DNA from: Chloroflexota bacterium
Lineage (GTDB): Bacteria; Chloroflexota; Anaerolineae; 4572-78; J111
Reading direction: 5' to 3'
Assembly (NCBI GenBank): GCA_016860845.1
Contig: BOKF01000002.1
Coordinates: 62,001-126,000 of the forward strand
DNA: 64,000 nucleotides
Part shown: positions 59,667-64,000 of the stretch, piece after piece
Position numbering within the stretch: position 1 is the stretch's first letter
Layout: the number at the start of each line of letters is the position of its first letter
Program-made: the position numbers and the translations under genes
Notes under the pieces: model-generated
What the model was told of the DNA's origin: nothing
The model's input: only the letters and a program-made list of their open reading frames with translations
Databases searched by the model: none

Positions 59667-62399
59667 ATGACGGACCAAGCAGTAACGGATAATTTATTAT
59701 TCCAACAATTAGATGAATATCGCCTGGAAGCTTTGCTGGGGCGAGGGGGAATGGCCCGGGTCTATCGCGGCTATGATGTGCGTCTCAAACGCTGGGCAGC
59801 GGTCAAAGTGATTGACGCGCCCTTCCGCGCCGACCCCGATTATATGGCCCGCTTTGAGCGCGAAGCCCAGGCAATTGCCCAATTGAAGCATCCGCACATC
59901 GTCGGGGTGTATCGCTACGGCGAGGCTCATGAGCTGCTTTACATCGCTATGGAGTATATTGAAGGCGCGAGTTTAGAAGCTGTGCTGGCCTCTTACCAGC
60001 AGGATCATCAGCTTATGTCTCCAGCCGAAGCCAGCCAGATCATCCGGCCCATTTGCCTGGCCCTAGATTATGCCCACAGCCAGGGAGTTATCCATCGCGA
60101 TGTCAAACCTTCGAATATTATGCTTAACGCACAGGGCCAGCCCATTTTGACCGATTTCGGCCTGGCTCTGCTCGACTACCAGACCCGTGGGGAGATTTTT
60201 GGCACGCCGCACTATATCGCCCCGGAGCAGGTCATGTCATCCGCAGGCGCGGTGCCGCAAAGCGACCTCTACAGCCTGGGCGTAGTCTTGTACGAGATTT
60301 TCACCGGCAGCCTGCCCTTTGAGGCAGCTCACCCTTATGACGTAGCGATGCTTCACCTGACCGAGCCGCCGCCGCCGCCGCGCCAGCTCAAACCAGACCT
60401 CAGCCCGGGCCTGGAAGCGGTCATTCTCAAGGCATTAGCCAAAGAACCGGCCGGCCGTTACCCCAACGGCGCAGCCCTGGCCAATGCCCTCGATCAGGCT
60501 TTGGCCGTCAAGACCGGGGAGGTTTTGAAATCCTCCCAGACCTCAGAAGAACTGAAAGTATCCCCGGAGCAAGCCATTATGAAAGTTGAACCTCAAGTTA
60601 AAAGGAACGCCGAGGCTGTTCAGCCGGCGTCCGGCGACGCCAGTCCGCAGCCGTTCCAACCGGCTGAACAGGACCCGTCAGCCCAGCCTCAGGTAAAAAA
60701 GGGGCAGGTCATCACCACCCGCTATATTCTCAAGAACATCCGCGCTTTACTAACCGAATTGACGGTCGCTCTGACTGAGGAAGAGCTGCGCCAGATTTAT
60801 TTTGATCTGCCGGAATTCAAACCGGTCCATCACCAACTGGCTCGCAGCCAGGGTAAGGTCGAAATTATTGACCGCCTCCTCGAATATGCCGAGCAAACCT
60901 TGCAGCTTGACGATCTCCTGGCGCTGGCCAGGGAGAACAACCGCACCGTCTATGAAAAACATCAGCCCTATTACGAAGTTATCACGGCGGCCCGGCGGGA
61001 CCTGGTGGGGCGCGATCTGGGCAAATACCGGCTGGTTAAGCGGCTGGGCCAGGGAGGCATGGCCGATGTTTACAAGGCGTACCAAGCCAGTCTGGCTCGC
61101 TATGTGGCCATTAAAGTCATCCACAGCCATCTGGCCGAAGATGAAGAGTTCATCGAGCGCTTTGAGAGCGAGGCCATGGCCGTGGCCAGCCTCCACCATC
61201 CCAACATTGTGCAAGTCTTTGATTTTGCCCGTGAAGATGACCTGTATTACATGGTCATGGAACTTGTGGACGGTCCGACGCTGGAGGTGGAGCTAAAAAC
61301 CTATAAGGAGCGGCAGGCGCTTATGCCCCTGGCCGAAACAGCGGCCATTTTTCAAGCCCTGGCCAGCGCGATAGATTATGCCCATGGGCGGGAGGTCATT
61401 CACCGGGATTTGAAGCCGAGCAACATCATGTTCACCCCCCGGCGGCGGGTGGTGTTGACCGATTTTGGCATTGCCCGGATTATGAGCAGGCCCAGCCTGA
61501 CCAGCAAGAATGCCGTCATCGGCACGCCGGCCTATATGTCGCCGGAGCAGGCCCAGGGGGAAACAATAGACAAGCGCAGCGATATTTACTCCCTGGGCGT
61601 GATTCTGTACGAGCTGGCGACCGGGCAGGTGCCCTTTGAGGGGGATCATCCGATTGCAATTGTGCTGAAGTTGGTCAATGAGTCGTGGCCGCTGCCGACC
61701 AGCGTCAATCCTGGCCTGCCCCAAGCCGTAGAGCAAGTTATCCTCAAGGCGATGAGCAAAGCTCCGGCCGGCCGCTACCAGACCGCCGCAGAGATGGCTG
61801 AGGCGCTGCAGCAGGCCCTGGTCGCGCCGGAAGCTCCGCTTCAGGAGGAACGTTCGCCGTTAAACATTCAACGGGCCGCGCCCGAGATAGAGGTCAAACT
61901 GCCTGCCCCTTACCCGGCCGAGAAAGGGTGGCTGAACGAACTGGCGAAGACCGCGGGCGGTTTGGTGACCCTGTCTAATGCCGGTCAGTTAGCCCTGGGC
62001 GGGCAGAACGTGGTCCAAATTGGGACGATTAGCGGGGGGCAGGTCTCGCTGGGCGTGGGCAGCCGGCCGCCCAGCGAGCCAACACGTCCGCAGATAGAGA
62101 ACTACCAGGCCGTGATACACGAACAACTTCAACAATTGAAAACAAAAGTGGCTGCCGAAGCGCCCGCCGACAAGAAAAGCGCCGCCCTGGAACGTCTGGA
62201 CGAATTGAGCGAAGCCCTGACCGCCACCCCGCCCGACCTGGACACCCTGGCCTATGTCAAAAGCTGGTTCGGCAAGAATATCCCTGCTCTGACCGAGGCC
62301 GTGACCGCGATAATGATTCATCCCTCGGTAGGGCAATTGATGGCTGCGGCCGGGGAGCCGGTGGCGGGAGAGTACCTGCGGCGGTTTGGGCAGGGGTAA
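59667..62399 (+). CDS. Double Ser/Thr kinase with a central helical adaptor-like domain
   Basis: A 910-residue protein with two complete eukaryotic-like kinase domains. The first (~18-275) has LLGRGGMARVYRGYD, VIHRDVKPSNIM and DFGLA; the second (~449-715) has RLGQGGMADVYKAY, VIHRDLKPSNIMF and DFGIA with AYMSPEQAQGE. Between them (~348-430) is an all-helical segment (IRALLTELTVALTEEELRQI, IIDRLLEYAEQTLQLDDLLA) that resembles effector-associated death-like domains of bacterial conflict systems. Residues ~770-796 repeat the beta motif of the STAND protein (GQLALGGQNVVQIGTISGG). A coiled coil and a C-terminal block (IMIHPSVGQLMAAAGE, ending in RRFGQG) follow. No membrane helix. GGAG lies before the ATG. 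Confidence 0.85.
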   Translation: MTDQAVTDNLLFQQLDEYRLEALLGRGGMARVYRGYDVRLKRWAAVKVIDAPFRADPDYMARFEREAQAIAQLKHPHIVGVYRYGEAHELLYIAMEYIEGASLEAVLASYQQDHQLMSPAEASQIIRPICLALDYAHSQGVIHRDVKPSNIMLNAQGQPILTDFGLALLDYQTRGEIFGTPHYIAPEQVMSSAGAVPQSDLYSLGVVLYEIFTGSLPFEAAHPYDVAMLHLTEPPPPPRQLKPDLSPGLEAVILKALAKEPAGRYPNGAALANALDQALAVKTGEVLKSSQTSEELKVSPEQAIMKVEPQVKRNAEAVQPASGDASPQPFQPAEQDPSAQPQVKKGQVITTRYILKNIRALLTELTVALTEEELRQIYFDLPEFKPVHHQLARSQGKVEIIDRLLEYAEQTLQLDDLLALARENNRTVYEKHQPYYEVITAARRDLVGRDLGKYRLVKRLGQGGMADVYKAYQASLARYVAIKVIHSHLAEDEEFIERFESEAMAVASLHHPNIVQVFDFAREDDLYYMVMELVDGPTLEVELKTYKERQALMPLAETAAIFQALASAIDYAHGREVIHRDLKPSNIMFTPRRRVVLTDFGIARIMSRPSLTSKNAVIGTPAYMSPEQAQGETIDKRSDIYSLGVILYELATGQVPFEGDHPIAIVLKLVNESWPLPTSVNPGLPQAVEQVILKAMSKAPAGRYQTAAEMAEALQQALVAPEAPLQEERSPLNIQRAAPEIEVKLPAPYPAEKGWLNELAKTAGGLVTLSNAGQLALGGQNVVQIGTISGGQVSLGVGSRPPSEPTRPQIENYQAVIHEQLQQLKTKVAAEAPADKKSAALERLDELSEALTATPPDLDTLAYVKSWFGKNIPALTEAVTAIMIHPSVGQLMAAAGEPVAGEYLRRFGQG

Positions 62400-62515
62400 G
62401 CTGACTAGAGCCGCCGGGCGCCAGAAGCTGAAATTATGGACACTTTAGCCAGCTTGCCAGCAATCGGACAGCAGCATGGTCAGCTCCAAAAGGCCCAAAG
62501 AAGACATGCTACGGT

Positions 62516-64000
62516 TTACTCAAGCTGCGGTTCCTGCACCAGTTCGGGTGACAGCAGCCAGCGAACTTCCCCAATCTGTGCCGCCTCGCCAATCAGTCCG
62601 ACTATATCATCGGCATGCAGGACCGTAGCCGACTTGGGGTTAGCAATCACCTGCTGGTTGCGTAAAATAGCAATCACCGACGCACCAGTCAGGGCGCGGA
62701 TGTCAGCCTCGGCCAAAGTTTTGCCAACCAAAGAGCTGGCGTTGTTGAGTGATACCCAGGCCAGCTCCATTCCCCGCACCGTGTGCAGCAACTGGTCGAG
62801 CAGGCGATGTTCCTCATGGGTCGAAACGGCTAAATCGTACTGGTCGCGGCGGACCGCGTCGGCGTATTGCTGCACTTCCAGCAGCGGGTACCCCAGCGCC
62901 AGCAGGGTGTGGCGCAGCACCTCCAATCCACCCTCCAATTCCGGGTGGATGACATCCCGCGCCCCGAGTTGAGCAAGACGGGTCACTCCTGAGGTAGTGG
63001 CAGCGCGGGCGATGACGGGCAACTGTGGGGCTATCTCGTGGGCCGAAGCTACGATGATTTCGGCGGCTGCTTCATTTGGCACTGTTACCACCAGCGCCCG
63101 CGCCCGCTCCAGGCCGGCGTGGGTCAGCACTTCAGAGTTGGCGGCATCTCCAAACAGGGTCGGAATCCCCTGCTGCTCAAACTCGGCCAAACGCCCGGCA
63201 TCCAATTCGACGATCAGGCGCGGCACGCCCAGATGCCCCAGCACGGTGACAATGTGCTCACCGACCCGGCCATAGCCAACGACCACGACGTGATCGGCCA
63301 GCTTCTCTGCAGGCGGCTGGGGTGTGGGGCCGTGCCGGTCGAGCAGTCGCCACAAAGCCGGAAACCGCTGCAGGAACGCTTCGACGGGGGAGATTGCCCG
63401 AAACATCAACGGGTTGACCATAATGGATAAAAGAGCGCCGGCCAGGATGAGTGAATATTGCTCCTGCGTCAATATCTCAAGCGAAACACCTGCCTGGCCG
63501 ACGATGAACGAAAATTCGCCGATTTGACTGAGGCCGGCGGCCACCACCAGGGCTGTTCGGGCCGGGCGGGGGAACAGGACGCCGAGGGCCACCGTAAGGA
63601 CAAACTTACCGAGGACGATAAGCGCCGTTAGCGCCAGCACCTGCCCGGCGTTGGCAATCAAATAATTGAGATTGACCAACATGCCAACTGAGACAAAAAA
63701 AAGGACGGCAAAGGTCTCGCGGAAAGGCAATATCTCCGCGCCAACCTGGTGGCTGACCGACGATTCGCTCAGGACCATCCCGGCCAAAAACGCTCCCAAC
63801 GCCAGCGACACGCCGAAGAGTTCAGCCGAGCCGACCGCTGTACCCAGGGCAATGGTCACGACGGTCAGAATGAACAGCTCCCGCGAACGGGTGCGGGCAA
63901 TCCGGGTGAGCAGCCACGGAGCCAAACGTGAACCGGCGAACAACATTAACCCGACAAAGACTGCCGCACTGAGAACAGCGCTGCCGGCCGTTACCCAGAC
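62516..64000 (-). CDS. Kef-type K+/H+ antiporter with RCK domains, 5' end beyond the window
   Basis: At least 495 residues of a CPA2-family cation/proton antiporter. The visible transport part has multiple membrane helices with LFGVSLALGAFLAGMVLSES and GLSQIGEFSFIVGQAGV (a conserved CPA2 helix). The cytoplasmic RCK_N domain follows (VVVVGYGRVGEHIVTVLGHL, NAD-binding GxGxxG), then RCK_C (LVGKTLAEADIRALTGASVI). RCK domains gate the channel by nucleotide or ligand binding. The frame remains open to 64000 with another hydrophobic segment, so the start lies outside. It converges with the kinase gene. Confidence 0.88.
   Translation of the reverse strand, partial: VWVTAGSAVLSAAVFVGLMLFAGSRLAPWLLTRIARTRSRELFILTVVTIALGTAVGSAELFGVSLALGAFLAGMVLSESSVSHQVGAEILPFRETFAVLFFVSVGMLVNLNYLIANAGQVLALTALIVLGKFVLTVALGVLFPRPARTALVVAAGLSQIGEFSFIVGQAGVSLEILTQEQYSLILAGALLSIMVNPLMFRAISPVEAFLQRFPALWRLLDRHGPTPQPPAEKLADHVVVVGYGRVGEHIVTVLGHLGVPRLIVELDAGRLAEFEQQGIPTLFGDAANSEVLTHAGLERARALVVTVPNEAAAEIIVASAHEIAPQLPVIARAATTSGVTRLAQLGARDVIHPELEGGLEVLRHTLLALGYPLLEVQQYADAVRRDQYDLAVSTHEEHRLLDQLLHTVRGMELAWVSLNNASSLVGKTLAEADIRALTGASVIAILRNQQVIANPKSATVLHADDIVGLIGEAAQIGEVRWLLSPELVQEPQLE

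Overview
This window looks like a chromosome segment from a Chloroflexota bacterium, probably Anaerolineae-like. That is an inference from style: GC-rich DNA, Thr/Pro-rich linkers in lipoproteins, large STAND/LuxR and Ser/Thr-kinase proteins, and a secreted protein ending in YLPVILKN. No rRNA or complete marker gene proves it.

Bases 1-9.9 kb are part of an integrated mobile or plasmid-like element; its left end and any integrase lie outside. A run of small minus-strand genes, most joined by ATGA overlaps, carries a ParM/actin-like segregation ATPase and an FtsK/SpoIIIE-type membrane DNA translocase. The run starts from a strong promoter at 7.9 kb, with a degenerate tRNA-like sequence in its leader. 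GC-rich palindromes of one family sit inside its genes and add short Gly/Pro-rich peptides in frame. A promoter and a perfect intrinsic terminator on the plus strand outline a ~75-nt antisense RNA at 6.6 kb. The element ends at a tRNA-Cys gene that keeps only its 5' half (9878-9923), probably the attachment site.

Bases 10-46 kb are ordinary chromosome: a DUF3105 membrane protein, a chromate transporter, a trans-sulfuration enzyme, a fructosamine-kinase-like protein, an LMW phosphatase, a beta-decarboxylating dehydrogenase, two glycosidase-like lipoproteins, proB, a STAND-LuxR regulator, a methyltransferase, a GNAT protein, a Cas4/AddB-like protein with a degenerate nuclease site, two tandem citrate synthases, an autoregulated HTH protein, a response regulator plus cNMP-binding PP2C phosphatase, ligA, fabF, a two-subunit aconitase X, a site-2 protease, a kinase-ATPase-TPR protein and an FtsX-like permease. 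Many gaps hold short inverted repeats of several families.

Bases 46.6-50.5 kb are a decayed, more AT-rich island: an IS91-type transposase remnant, a secreted Ntn-hydrolase/PKD/DUF11 protein and a remnant of a restriction-modification methyltransferase. hemB and hemL follow, separated by a GxxExxY nuclease-like gene bounded by 29-bp inverted repeats, then uspA.

Bases 53.9-62.4 kb hold the most novel part: a promoter followed by a membrane STAND ATPase with extracellular HYDIN/CARDB-like domains, an 829-residue protein with signs of the HxxxDG acyltransferase superfamily, and a double Ser/Thr kinase with a central helical adaptor-like domain. The first and third share a short beta-rich motif found nowhere else in the window. 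I read this as an undescribed sensing/signalling or conflict module. A Kef-type antiporter runs off the right end.
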